The notes beneath the pieces were generated by a model that saw only the letters and a program-made list of their open reading frames with translations, did no database searches and was not told the DNA's origin. Of a DNA stretch of 64,000 nt, positions 53,053 to 64,000 are shown in pieces. The stretch's first letter is position 1. Each line of letters starts with the position of its first letter. The translations under genes and the position numbers were made by a program. The stretch comes from Pestalotiopsis fici W106-1 (Eukaryota; Ascomycota; Sordariomycetes; Amphisphaeriales; Sporocadaceae): NCBI RefSeq assembly GCF_000516985.1, contig NW_006917096.1:1101606-1165605 (forward strand). Direction: 5' to 3'.

Positions 53053-54156
53053 TTAATGAACAGCCTTCTTCTCTAGTGCAACCATCTGCCTTCCCATATC
53101 TTCAATGGTGGACTCGGGGCTCCTGAACTCGAGGCCTAGAATATTTTCGGCATCAGCGCTGCTGGCCATGAACCTCCCTTCTTCCATTTTCCAGTCGTCT
53201 GGGGTTCCCTTGGGTATAGTATCCTTCTTCTCCGATAAAGTCTCACGAAGAATATTGGCAATTCTTTGCATGCTCATCTCTCCGGCACAAATCACGAAGC
53301 GCTTGCCGCCGGCCTCGGGAGTGCTCGCCGCGAGCAGATGCGCACGCGCGGCATCGCGGACGTCGACATATAGATGCGAATTGGTAGGTGGAACCGGGTC
53401 TGTGCTCTTGAGGCTGGGATCTAGGAGCTGGGAGTAGATGTTCCATGTGGACTGGTTGAGATCCTGCGGGCCCCTCGACAACTGGGCGGCGTCGAGCAGT
53501 GGCCCGTAGATCATGGGCGGGTTGAGGACCACCAGGTCGAACCCCGGCTTGGCGGTCGTGATAAACTCCCACGCCGCCTTTTCGGCAAACGTCTTGGAGG
53601 CCTGATAGGCCCGCACGGCGTTGGTGGTTGTCAGACCTTCTTCTTGTGCAATGGGGTTCCAGTCCCGGCCCGAGTAGACGCGGGCCGGCTGCGTCACGAG
53701 CGGATTGCCCTTTTCCCAGTTGAAGACGGCGGCGGTGGACGAGGTCAGGACCACACGGCAGACTGTTGGCGCGATGCGATGTACCCCCGATAGTATTTCT
53801 GTCGTGCCCTTGACGGCCGGATCGAGGAAGTTGTCGGCATTGGATGAACCGGTCGCCTCGGCTGCCCTGCGGTAGTTGAACGGCGAGGCCGTGTGGATGA
53901 CCCAGTCAAAGGGCCGATCCGACCGCAGCGCCGTATCAAAGGCCCCCGTTGCCGTAATGTCGGCTACTACGGCAAAGTCGAGCTGTGATGCTGGGTACGA
54001 AGAAAAGCTGGGCGAGGAACGAAGCTGCGATACCTTGGACGAGTTGCGGACCACGCCCCGAACCGAGTGTCCGGCCGAGAGCAGTTGTGATAGGATGTGC
54101 TGTGCCAAGTAACCGTTGGCACCGGTCAAGAGGACTCGCTTTGAGCTTGAAGACAT
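53053..54156 (-). CDS. NADPH-dependent extended SDR, GRE2/dihydroflavonol-reductase type
   Basis: An intronless gene of 367 residues from the ATG at 54156; an upstream in-frame ATG at 54243 would add 29 residues without a recognisable function. The nucleotide-binding motif TGANGYLAQH (residues 11-20) has the GxxGxxA form of extended short-chain dehydrogenases. The active site has VLTSSTAAVF and Y184-x3-K188 (AYQASK). HTASPFN and LNPPMIYGP are typical of the GRE2/cinnamoyl-CoA/dihydroflavonol reductase group, which reduces aldehydes and ketones. Substrate is not predictable; roles range from methylglyoxal detoxification to tailoring of metabolites. All catalytic residues appear intact. Confidence 0.9.
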   Translation of the reverse strand: MSSSSKRVLLTGANGYLAQHILSQLLSAGHSVRGVVRNSSKVSQLRSSPSFSSYPASQLDFAVVADITATGAFDTALRSDRPFDWVIHTASPFNYRRAAEATGSSNADNFLDPAVKGTTEILSGVHRIAPTVCRVVLTSSTAAVFNWEKGNPLVTQPARVYSGRDWNPIAQEEGLTTTNAVRAYQASKTFAEKAAWEFITTAKPGFDLVVLNPPMIYGPLLDAAQLSRGPQDLNQSTWNIYSQLLDPSLKSTDPVPPTNSHLYVDVRDAARAHLLAASTPEAGGKRFVICAGEMSMQRIANILRETLSEKKDTIPKGTPDDWKMEEGRFMASSADAENILGLEFRSPESTIEDMGRQMVALEKKAVH

Positions 54157-55922
54157 TTTGGATTTTAGATTTATTCGGATTCTTGTTTGAAACGACAGTG
54201 ATCTGACTGAACTGTTCTGGCGGACATTGCCATATATGTACATAGGTCATCGTGCTTGGAATGGCATATCTGATAGTCTGGTACCTGTATGAGCCTCAGA
54301 CTGACATCCATTTGAATGAGCATATACGGATTTATCACCGACGCCGATAATTAGATTTTGGCCCGTCGCATGTCGTAAGCATGTCATGATGCCTCGAGAA
54401 GATTTCGGAGTGAGTAGGTATCAACCGTGCATACTATGTTCCTCATTTTGTGCCCGGACTCGAAAGCCTATGACCGAATACATTCACGGTTTGATAATCA
54501 ACCTTTGATATCTCTGTTAGACGATAATCTGAACTGGGTGTAGGGAGATGTTGAGGTAAAGACCGATGATGCATCGGCGCTTATAGTAGTATACTAGTGC
54601 TCGTTTCAACTCGTTAACGCCGATGGACATTGATCTTTGACCTTGTTCGGCCTTAAGAATGACACTTGAGCTGCTTCGGATGGGAATCATCGATTTAGTG
54701 TAATATCAATTTCTTGATCTCCCTTCTTCTCTTCTCCGAATTCAGATATAGTATTCTCAAAAACAGCTGTATCGTTGCTGAACCGTGTGCACACTGACCA
54801 GATATAGCAATATGGACGCCAAGCCCCGACTCGCTCAGTTTGCAGTTTTTCCAGTTATATGCGAATGAATAGGTCAGTTGTTCTTTTTCTATTGATTCCC
54901 GAGTAATACATTACTATTGAGGGGAAAAAAAAAAAAGCCAGCAATCCATGATACCTTTTTCTGCTGCGATTGAGATAAAATACTCAACTTTATACATTCT
55001 GATGTCGACAGCATTATCTACATAGCCATCATCCCCTTCTAGTGTGTATCAATTGGGGATAATGATTATCCTCTCATCATAACATGGGAATGATGCGCGC
55101 AGATCAGCTGGTTGCAAAAAGTCAGTCAAGTGCAGAGAAGAAAGACGCCTTGATCGGGAGCTGTAAACCGATGAGAACGACTCAAGAGCCAACGGAGCCG
55201 GCCGAAGCAGAGGGCACTTTTTGTGGGGGCTTTCAATGAGCTAACCCCCCGCCGCCGTCCGTGGTTGACCGCCTGGTGGATGTGCAGTGTAGTGCGCACT
55301 CTGGCAGCGCCCGCATTAGCACTGCCAGGTCCCCGCCTCAGGCAATCAGTCAGGGAGTCAGGGTCGCTCTATGGGAACCAGAACATCACCAAGACTCGGA
55401 AAACCTTCCACTCCCAGCACCCTAATCACCTATTCTCTTGTTCTGATTTGTCTGACATCTATCAGCCCTAGCTTGATTCAGTTTGGCGTCATCGCTGGTT
55501 AGCTCTTCGTTCCACCCACCCAATATCCGGCCGTTTACCTGAGTGTATCTCGTCTCGTCTCTCTAGTCTCCAGTTTCGGGACCTGGCGGTTCGAGGTCAA
55601 GCTTTAAGACAAACGTCCCTTGCCACCCCACCGATAGCAACAGATTCCCCATTCCGTTGTGTAATCCTCGAGATATCTGTGAATACTACATACACTACTT
55701 ACACATTTTTCTCTCGTCGAGTGGATATTTCTTCCGTGTTCCTCAAACTGAGCTTGCGAATTGAGTCTCAACTTCAACTTCTTGTCGCGTGAAATTTGGC
55801 ACTTGACCGTATACGCCACCGGACCTGCGCCCCAACGTCTTATCTGTCTATCTCGCGCGGAGATGATCAGGTGAATCTAGGAACGCATATCGCTGTAAAT
55901 TCATCACAACGGCGATTGGAAA
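54157..55922. other. divergent promoter interval of the ketoreductase and xanthine dehydrogenase genes
   Basis: 1.77 kb between divergent start codons. No ORF is supportable. It contains a CGG-N6-CCG element (listed separately) and AGATAA/TTATCT GATA-type sites at 54973-54978, 55014-55019 and 55840-55845. The last 300 bases are probably the 5' leader of xanthine dehydrogenase. Confidence 0.55.
55192..55205. promoter_or_regulatory. candidate UaY-type binding site
   Basis: The sequence ACGG-AGCCGG-CCGA fits CGG-N6-CCG and differs by one base from TCGG-N6-CCGA, the Aspergillus site of UaY, the uric-acid-responsive activator of purine catabolism genes including xanthine dehydrogenase. It lies 718 bp upstream of the xanthine dehydrogenase ATG. 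The match is seen in sequence; function is inference. Confidence 0.4.
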
Positions 55923-58900
55923 ATGGCGCCCATCGCTCTCTCCCCCGAGCGGGATCCTGCCCCTTCGCTGAAGACCGTCTTTGACGATACCATCAGATTC
56001 TTCCTCAATGGCACCCGCGTCGTCCTTGATGAGATTGACCCCGAAGTTACGTTGCTGGAGTATCTGCGAGGAATCGGCCTGACCGGAACTAAGCTGTAAG
56101 CACCCTCTGCAGGGACGTATGATTGCCGATACGACAAAATGCGCCACCCATAAAAAAAGAAAAATCCCACTCACTGACTCCTATAACAGAGGTTGCGCCG
56201 AGGGTGGTTGTGGTGCTTGCACAGTGGTTGTCAGTCAATATAACCCAACGACCAAGCAGATATATCATGCCAGCGTCAATGCCTGTCTGGCTCCACTCGC
56301 GAGTATCGATGGCAAGCATGTCATTACCATTGAGGGCATTGGAAACACAAAGAGGCCCCATCCCACGCAAGAGCGGATAGCCAAGAGCAACGGAAGCCAG
56401 TGTGGTTTCTGCACCCCGGGCATTGTCATGAGCTTGTACGCCCTTTTGAGGAACAATGATGCCCCTACAGACCATGACATTGAGGAGGCTTTTGATGGCA
56501 ACTTGTGTCGCTGCACAGGATATAGGCCCATCTTGGATGCCGCCCAGACCTTCAGTGTTGATAGAGGCTGTGGTAAAAGCAGCTCCAATGGTGGTACTGG
56601 CTGTTGCATGGAAAATGGCAACGGTGCGAACGGCGGCGGCGGCTGCTGCAAGAGCAAGAGTCTCGATGACGGTCAGCCCATCAAGAGGTTCACCCCTCCC
56701 GGATTCATTGAGTACAACCCAGACACTGAGCTTATCTTCCCACCTACCCTCAAGAAGCACGAGTTCAGGCCTCTTGCTTTTGGCAACAAGCGAAAGACGT
56801 GGTATCGACCAGTTACGCTGTCACAGCTTCTGGAGATCAAGAGTGTATATCCAGATGCCAAGATCATTGGTGGAAGCACTGAAACCCAAATTGAGGTCAA
56901 ATTCAAGGCTATGAAGTACCCGGTTTCGGTCTTTGTAGGTGATATCCCCGAGCTGCGACACTATAGCTTCAACGATGACCACTTGGAGATTGGTGGAAAC
57001 GTTATCCTCACAGACCTGGAGAATATATGCCAAGAGGCTATCAAGCACTATGGTCCTGCCCGTGGCCAAGTCTTTGCGGCCATGTACAAGCAGCTCAAGT
57101 ATTTTGCTGGACGACAGATCAGAAACGTTGGAACCCCAGCCGGCAATCTGGCGACCGCATCTCCCATTTCCGATTTGAATCCGTGCTTCATGGCAGCTGA
57201 CTGCGTCTTGATTGCAAAATCTTACGGCAAAACCACTGAGATCCCCATGTCGGGCTTCTTCAAAGGCTATCGGCGAACAGCTCTCGAACCCGACGCCATT
57301 ATCGCTTCGATTCGCATTCCCATCACCAAGGAGAAGGGCGACTTTTACCGCGCTTACAAACAGGCCAAGCGAAAGGATGACGATATCGCCATTGTCACTG
57401 CTGCACTGCACGTGACTGTGGATGAAAAGGGCACTGTCGAGGGCGCAAACCTGGTCTACGGTGGCATGGCTCCCTTTACTGTTGCTGCCAAAAAGGCCAA
57501 TGAGTACCTCATTGGCAAGATGTTGGCTCACCCAGATACCCTGGAGGGTGCCATGAACGCTCTTGAGCAAGACTTCAGCTTGGACTTTAGTGTGCCAGGA
57601 GGCATGGCTTCGTACAGACGGTCATTGGCTCTCAGTTTCTTCTACAGGTTCTACCACGAGGTACTGTCAGATCTGAAGGTTGAAAGCGCACACGGTGACA
57701 GTCAGGCTGTTGAGGAACTCGAGCGAGAGCTGTCAAAGGGCTATGAAGATCGAGAAGCAACGGCAGAGTATGCAAAGGATACCATTGGTAAACCCGCAAA
57801 CCATGTTGCCGCTTTGAAACAGGTGACTGGTGAAGCCCAGTACACAGACGACATTCCCCCTCTGAAGAATGAGCTGTGTGCAGCCATCGTCTTTTCGACT
57901 CGCCCCCACGCCAAGATCCTCTCGCGCGATTACTCTGCTGCCTTGGATATCCCAGGAGTCGTGGATGTCGTGGATAAGGACGATCTTCACCACATAAGCG
58001 ACAACAAATGGGGCGCCCCCAACTTTGATGACGTTTTCTTTGCCGAAGATGAGGTTTTCACGGCTGGTCAACCTATCGCAGTTGTCCTGGCCACGTCACA
58101 AGCAAAGGCAGCCGAGGGTGTGCGAGCAGTCAAGATTGAGTACGAGAATCTTCCAGCCATTTTCACCATGGAGGAGGCCATTGAAAAGGAGAGTTTCCAC
58201 AAGTACTTTAGGTACATTAAGAAGGGCGATGTTGAGGAAGCCTTCGAGAATTGCGACTACACTTTCAACGGTGTGGCCCGTATGGGTGGCCAGGAGCATT
58301 TCTATCTCGAGACGAACGCATGTTTGGCAATCCCTCACCCCGAGGGCGAGTTTGAAATCTGGACCAGTAGTCAAAATCCCACAGAGAGGTAAAGAAAGCG
58401 CCCCAGGTATAACAAATAAGCTTCCTGCTAATCTTTGTCGCAGTCAAATGTTTGCATCGAGGATCCTTCAGATTCCAGCCAACAAGGTAGTCGCCCGCGT
58501 TAAGCGTCTTGGTGGCGGTTTCGGTGGTAAAGAAACAAGATGCGTCTTGCTCAGTACCATTATTGCCCTTGCAGCCCAAAAGACCGGCCGTCCAGTCAGA
58601 TGCATGCTGAACCGAGATGAAGACATGGTCATGTCTGGCCAGCGCCACCCGTTCCTCGGCAAATGGAAGGTTGGTGTGAACAAGGATGGAAAGATACAGG
58701 CCTTGGACGTTGACGTCTTCAACAATGCCGGTTGGTCGTTTGATCTCAGTGCCGCTGTTTGTGAGCGCGCCATGACCCATATCGATGGCTGCTACAAGAT
58801 CCCCAACATTCACGTTCGTGGCCGCCTTTGCAAGACGAACACAATGTCCAACACGGCTTTCCGTGGATTCGGCGGCCCTCAGGGTATGTTCATTGCTGAG

Positions 58901-60172
58901 TCGTACATGTCGGAGGTGGCAGACAGGCTAGGAATGCCGGTGGAAGAGTTCCGGAAGATCAACTTTTACGAAGCAAACGAGCAAACACATTTCAATCAGG
59001 AGATCCAAGATTGGCATGTGCCACTCATGTACCAGCAAGTACAAGAAGAGTCGGACTACGACAACAGACGAAAGGCTGTGACCGAGTTCAACGCTACACA
59101 CAAGTGGCGTAAGCGAGGTTTGGCCTTGATTCCTACCAAGTTTGGTATCTCCTTCACCGCGCTTTGGTTCAACCAAGCCGGTGCTCTGGTACATATCTAC
59201 CACGATGGTTCGGTCCTTGTCGCACACGGTGGTACAGAGATGGGACAAGGCTTGCACACAAAAATGTCCATGATTGCAGCAGAGGCCCTGAAAGTGCCTC
59301 TTGAGGATGTGCACATTTCCGACACATCTACCAATACCGTGGCAAACACATCGGCTACTGCTGCATCTGCATCATCTGATCTCAATGGCTACGCAATCTG
59401 GAATGCTTGCGAGCAAATCAATGCTCGGCTGGCTCCATACCGGGAAAAGCTTGGTCCCAGCGCCTCCATGAAGGACTTGGCACACGCCGCTTATTTTGAC
59501 CGTGTCAATCTGAGTGCCAATGGGTTCTACAAGACACCTGAAATCGGCTATACTTGGGGAGAGAACAAGGGCAAGATGTTTTTCTACTTTACACAAGGTG
59601 TTACTGCCGCCGAAGTTGAGGTTGACTGTCTGACCGGAACATGGACATGTCTCCGAGCGGACATCAAGATGGATGTCGGAAGATCAATCAATCCGTCCAT
59701 TGACTATGGTCAAATCGAAGGTGCTTTCGTCCAGGGTATGGGTCTCTTTACGATGGAGGAAAGTTTGTGGCTCCGCAACGGCCCCATGGCAGGTAACCTC
59801 TTTACCAAAGGACCTGGCGCCTACAAGATTCCTGGTTTCCGTGACATTCCCCAAGAGTTCAATGTGCGTCTTCTCAAGGGTGTCACGTGGGAAAACCTGC
59901 GCACAATCCAGCGCAGTCGCGGAGTTGGCGAACCTCCTCTCTTCATGGGTAGCGCAGTCTTCTTTGCCATTCGTGATGCCCTCAAGTCTGCGCGCTCAGA
60001 CTACGGCGTGACAGCCAAGGAACTCGCAGAAGGTGGCGATGATGACGGGATTCTCAAGCTCGAAAGTCCAGCCACGCCAGAGAGGATCAGGTTGTCTTGT
60101 GTCGACCCAATCATGGAGCGGGCAAGAGTCCAGCCAAAGGAAGGAGAGAAGAACTTTTTCATTGCCATTTAG
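55923..60172 (+). CDS. hxA: xanthine dehydrogenase (purine hydroxylase I)
   Basis: Three exons: 55923-56095, 56190-58388, 58444-60172 (1,366 residues, normal for fungi). Introns are 94 and 55 nt. The N-terminal 2Fe-2S domain has GCAEGGCGACTV (Cys60, 65, 68), the second cluster has QCGFCTPG and LCRCTGYRP. A short Gly/Cys-rich linker precedes the FAD domain (IIGGSTETQIE, GRQIRNVGTPAGN, SDLNPCFMAADC). The molybdopterin domain has RLGGGFGGKETR, NTAFRGFGGPQG, and the catalytic glutamate block RGVGEPPLF near the end. It oxidises hypoxanthine to xanthine and xanthine to uric acid with NAD+ as acceptor, the entry to purine use as a nitrogen source. All cofactor motifs are intact. The promoter carries a UaY-like site and GATA sites, consistent with purine and nitrogen control. 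Confidence 0.97.
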
Positions 60173-60833
60173 GATATACGACGCGATGATGTTTTCATGG
60201 GTTCACAAGGGGGCATTACGGCATACGACGGGACGAGTAGCATGGGAGCATTACTTTACTTGGAAATCAATTAGCATTAAAGAGCGTTTGTTCGTGTTAT
60301 ATGCGACAGGCACAGCAATTAATTTTGTTGATGGCTTTTTTTTTCCTCGGCTGGATCCTTTTTTGGATGACTCCAGTCTACTTGTGATAATCCAGTCCGA
60401 AGTTGTAGCCGACTATTATCAAATTTGTTGCATACCCGGGCGCCAATAAGAGATATCTGAGGTTGTCTCCCAAATAACGATTCTGTCCAGCATGAGTCAA
60501 TGCCTGGCTGGGTTGCAAGCCAATACACCTCAAATCAACATGAATATATCAGCGGTGTCAGCAAGCATGGCTAGGTATATTGTACGGATTATGTGGGGTC
60601 GGACATTCCCCGTGTGAGTGAGCTAGCGATGAATCATATTCCATCATCTTTTCAAACCCAAGCTAAAGTCCGACATGGGTTGCCTATTTGAGCTTCTGCG
60701 GCTTATTATTGAACAGGGATCATATTTCAGATATAAGTATCATGAGAACTACTCGTATGAAAATTGATCATGCTTTCCCGTTTCTGCTGCAAGTCTGATA
60801 AACGGCCATAAGCTTTTCGCACTCTAGCACAAC
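60173..60833. other. intergenic, tandem genes
   Basis: 3' flank of xanthine dehydrogenase and promoter of the acyltransferase. No feature recognised. Confidence 0.5.
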
Positions 60834-61955
60834 ATGATGGCTGCTACAGTTGAAAAGACCGAGGAGTCGATCCGCCTATTCCCCTCGCCACGGCTGTCGA
60901 CAGTCATCAAGACTCCATTATCCATACTTGACGCGACATGTGCTCGTTTCTCAGATACAAGCGCCGTCTGGCTCTTTGAGACACCTGCGAACGGCAATGT
61001 CGACGATGAGTTTGTGGAGAAAATACAGGCTTCGTTTGTGCAAACACTAAATAAATTTCCCCAATGGGCAGGACAGCTCCACTGGGCGCCGTTTCGAGCA
61101 CACGGGCATCACACTGAGCGATTCAACCGCTCCATGCTCACATACGGCAGCGAGGCGGATCCGGGCGTGCAATGGACAGTCGTGCGGCATGACTACACAA
61201 TCGCGTCCTTTGCGCCAACGGGGACCGGGAGCTTCAATTCGGGCTTGTGGGAGGCTGGAGACGCGTTTCCGCAGAAAGACTTGGTGTCGCCAGAGAGACT
61301 GGCTCTCTACAATCTGAAAGATTTCCAAGACCGGCCCGTCATGTCAGTGCGGATTAATGTATTCTCATGTGGCGGATACGGCATCGGCGTCAAACTGGCT
61401 CATCAGGTTGCCGACGCCCAGTCCATGATGGTGTTCATGCACAAGTGGGCAGCCAATGCGCGGGTCCTCTTTACAGGAATGCCGAGCTCGAGCTTATTCA
61501 ATGAACCCGTCTTTGACCCTCAGCAGCTCGACGCCAGGGCGGCCGGGGACATTGACGGCGAGTCCGTAGACACGGATATCGCCGCCGCGGCGCGCGCAAT
61601 GCCGCTGCACCGCTATAGCTGGTGGGACGTTGATGCGCCGGGCTACTCGCCCTGGCTGGTGGCCTCGTCCCAGAACTGCATCCCGTCCGCCGAGGTGCTC
61701 GTCAAGACACACGTCTCGCCGTCGACAGTCGCGCCCTGGCACACTTGGGATTTGACCCGGCCGGTGTCCTGGGGACTGGTGCACTTTACGGGCGAGGAGC
61801 TGCTCGGGCTCCAACGCAGGGCGCGGGAGAGTGGTGCGTCGCAGCAGGGAGGAGGAGCGGCCACCATTTCTCGGACAGACGCACTCATGGCCCATCTGTT
61901 CCAGAGCATCACGCGAGCCCGCAGCCTCGCCGCGCACCGCACCGCCGAGCAGAAG

Positions 61956-61991
<36 letters not shown>

Positions 61992-62492
61992 ATGGTCTAT
62001 CTCAACGTTTCCATTGACTGCCGCCGCCGCGTCGCGCAGCCGCTGCCCGAGACGTTTCTGGGTTCGCCGCTGCTCATGACGCACATTGGCGCCTCGGCCT
62101 CGGCCTTGTGCACCTCTGCTACTGCTGCCGATAACGACGACGGTTTAGGCCATCTTGCCCTCAAGCTGCGCGAGACCTTGACAGCGTTTACGCCCGACAA
62201 GATGGGGGCGATCCTGCACGACGCCGCCTACGAGGTGTCGCCGCAGCGATTGTGGCTGGGGTTCATGGGTACTCGACACCTCATTGCCACGTCGTGGCAG
62301 AGGCTGAGGGCGTACGAGGTGGATTTCGAGGGCACAGGGGCACGGCCGGTATATGTTCATCCGATCATGGAGAAATGTGATGGTATATTGGTGATTGCGG
62401 ATTCGTTGCTTCAGGATGGTGGTGTTGATGTTTCTGTATATCTAGACAGGGATGCATGGGGGCATTTCAGGAAAGACCTGGGCAAGAATTAA
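60834..62492 (+). CDS. BAHD-type acyltransferase (transferase family, trichothecene acetyltransferase-like)
   Basis: An intronless gene of 552 residues with a double ATG start (60834 and 60837). The catalytic motif HxxxD is present as HQVAD (His190, Asp194) in a typical context, IGVKLAHQVADAQSMM. N-terminal features (STVIKTPLSILDATCARFSD, LNKFPQWAGQL) also fit the family. The second family motif DFGWG near the C-terminus is replaced by DFEGTG (about residue 498). A run of 12 aspartates (about 375-386) encoded by perfect GAC repeats interrupts the segment linking the two domains; alleles are likely to vary in length. BAHD enzymes move acyl groups from CoA to alcohols or amines, often in secondary metabolism. 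No metabolite core enzyme is in view, so the substrate is open. Confidence 0.88.
61956..61991 (+). repeat. (GAC)12 coding microsatellite
   Basis: Twelve consecutive GAC codons within the acyltransferase gene encode a poly-Asp loop. Confidence 0.95.
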
Positions 62493-63215
62493 AAAGATAT
62501 GCGTATTGAGAGTAAGAATCTGGCTTTTGTTCGTAGATAAGCTGAATGGACGACGAGTAGAATGCTATGACATGCTACAGAGTAGCCAGTAGCATCTAGG
62601 AGTCAAAACAAGGATGCTCGGCGCGGTGCCACAAAGAACATTGAGCTCCAACTATTTGCTCAATGCGAGCTAATACCCGACGATCAGCGGCCGCTTGTGA
62701 ATGTCTTTGGGGCCTTAGGTGATATCGGTAGGTATGTATAATCATCCAGGGCCGACTACTACCCGCTGCAGATGGCTTATTAAGAGATAAGTCATATAGT
62801 CCTTGGCAAATAAGACCGAAATTGGTTATTGCATTAGCAGCAGTTGGCTAAATTCACTCGCCTATACTGTACTATAGCCCCTTGGCTTTCACTAAAGAGC
62901 TAGGTTCAAGAAACAAGTTTGGCTTCAAATATCGGCGTTAAGATGCGGTTCGCCCCCCACTGTAAGACAGATTATCAAGCACTAAATGTCACCGCTCGTG
63001 GGTTATTATAGTGGGTAGTGGGTTTATACTTGCATACATGACAGATAGACAAAGTCAACATAATAAAATATATTTATATTTCTCTTGGTCCACAGTATCG
63101 AGTTCAAGAGAAGATCTATCAACTGTCGGCATTCTTCTCTAACTGCAATCATTCTTGCAATCAACCAGAACAAATAGGGCCTCAAACTTTCATCACCTCT
63201 ATATATATAAAAGAA
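62493..63215. other. intergenic, tandem genes
   Basis: Promoter side of the reductase at the window end. A TATATATATAAAA tract lies at 63201-63213, immediately before the ATG at 63216. No ORF is supportable. Confidence 0.5.
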
Positions 63216-64000
63216 ATGTTGGCCATTGTCGGAGCATCAGGCAAACTAGGCGGGGCTACGCTGGCAGCACTGCTGTCATACAAGCTCGCCGAGCCCTCGG
63301 AGATTGTGGCCATCACCTCTTCACAACCCGGATCCGAGACCTGGAGATCCCTCGAGTCAAAGGGCGTCACCGTCCGGCACGGAACCTTTGAAGACGGTGC
63401 CACCCTAGAGGCCGCGCTCCAGGGCTGCGACAAGTTCTTCCTGGTATCGACGCCCCGCGTCGAGCTCGACTACAATGACGCGCCCGAGGGCCAGGGCCGC
63501 GAGAAGCATCACAAGGTGGCCATTGATGCCGCTCTGCGTGCTGGCGTGAAGCACATTTACTACTCTTCACTAGGCTTTGGCCGTCCCAGCAAGGCAGGCG
63601 TGATGCGCGCCCACATTCGGACAGAGACATACCTAGAATCTCTCGGGGACAAGGTCACCGTCACCGTCATGCGCGAGGGCCTCTACAACGAGAGCTGGCC
63701 GCTGTACCTCATGGGCGTTGACCCCAAGTCCCTGACGGCGCTGGGCATTGACCACCAGGGCGACGAGGGCGGCGACGAGGTCCGGGTCCCCGGCGACGGC
63801 AAGGTCAGCTGGACCGCCATTGAGGACCTGGGTCTGGCCAGCTCCCTCGTGCTGGTTCCCCCGGGCGCAGAGTACGCCGGCAAGACGTTTTACCTGTCGA
63901 CGCCGCCCGCTTTGGCCAAGACGCTGCAGGAGACGGCGGCGCTGGTGACGGCGGCGGGCGGCCGTGGCAAGGATATCCGGGTCACGATTGTCGATCACCA
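63216..64000 (+). CDS. NmrA-like NAD(P)H reductase (quinone oxidoreductase 2 type), cut by window end
   Basis: The frame from the ATG at 63216 is open to the end of the window (261 complete codons), so the C-terminus is missing. The start MLAIVGASGKLGGATLAALL carries the glycine-rich nucleotide motif GASGKLGG (6-13) at once, which supports this start. VRHGTFEDGATLEAALQGCD, FFLVSTPRVEL and HIYYSSLGFGRP follow the atypical SDR pattern of NmrA, HSCARG and bacterial QorB/Qor2 proteins, with YYSS in place of a YxxxK active site. Such proteins are NAD(P)H-dependent quinone reductases or redox-sensing regulators. Which one is not decidable from this part. Confidence 0.88.
   Translation, partial: MLAIVGASGKLGGATLAALLSYKLAEPSEIVAITSSQPGSETWRSLESKGVTVRHGTFEDGATLEAALQGCDKFFLVSTPRVELDYNDAPEGQGREKHHKVAIDAALRAGVKHIYYSSLGFGRPSKAGVMRAHIRTETYLESLGDKVTVTVMREGLYNESWPLYLMGVDPKSLTALGIDHQGDEGGDEVRVPGDGKVSWTAIEDLGLASSLVLVPPGAEYAGKTFYLSTPPALAKTLQETAALVTAAGGRGKDIRVTIVDH

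Noticed and set aside
61494..62084. 196-codon minus-strand ORF with poly-Val
   Set aside because: Antisense reading of the (GAC)12 tract in the acyltransferase gene.
1..64000. CRISPR array, bacterial operon or integrated virus
   Set aside because: No regularly spaced direct repeats with unique spacers, no polycistronic bacterial layout and no viral protein; the window is fungal nuclear DNA throughout.

Overview
This is a stretch of a filamentous ascomycete nuclear chromosome, most likely a sordariomycete and probably in the Hypocreales. The coding genes are interrupted by short introns (44-111 nt) with GT..AG ends and CTAAC- or CTCAC-like branch sites. Intergenic gaps reach several kb, many start codons sit in CACCATG-like contexts, and the proteins are classic ascomycete families (Ima1, Dsc3, Alg14, Clr5-domain, LaeA-like methyltransferase). 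The lineage is an inference from gene content and was not tested by alignment. I resolved exon-intron structures by hand from splice sites, reading frames and family motifs, so CDS spans include introns and the joins are given in each entry.

Layout. 1-9.5 kb: a type II membrane protein with a glycosyltransferase-like region (1.0-2.8 kb), a small SET-domain protein (4.2-5.3 kb), then about 4 kb without a supportable gene. 9.5-14.5 kb: a secreted proline-rich protein built of nine repeat units, broken by one extra base, then a HIT-family protein. 14.5-21.3 kb: a long pyrimidine-rich leader with 50-bp repeats, leading into a conserved fungal protein with an eIF4E-binding-like motif. 22.8-31.2 kb: ribosomal protein L26 (uL24), a LaeA-like methyltransferase, sphingolipid fatty acid 2-hydroxylase (Scs7) and the inner nuclear membrane protein Ima1. 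31.9-34.4 kb: a gene remnant without any ATG, directly followed by ALG14. 35.8-41 kb: a divergent pair of mitochondrial genes (ribosomal protein mS23 and a PPR protein) and a Clr5-domain protein. 43-51 kb: an intron-containing tRNA-Gln, the divergent COX8/MTR4 pair and a kynurenine-aminotransferase-like enzyme. 51-64 kb: Dsc3, a GRE2-type ketoreductase, xanthine dehydrogenase, a BAHD-type acyltransferase and an NmrA-type reductase cut by the window end.

Most genes are housekeeping and do not form one pathway: N-glycan and sphingolipid synthesis, ER-associated ubiquitination, nuclear RNA decay, mitochondrial translation and respiration, purine catabolism. No secondary-metabolite core enzyme is visible, although the last 11 kb (reductase, molybdo-hydroxylase, acyltransferase, NmrA-like reductase) is richer in tailoring-type enzymes. 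The observations most worth following are the repeat protein at 9.5-10.9 kb, the ATG-less remnant at 31.9-32.8 kb, the compensating frame changes in the first gene, and the repeat-bearing leader at 16-18.4 kb.
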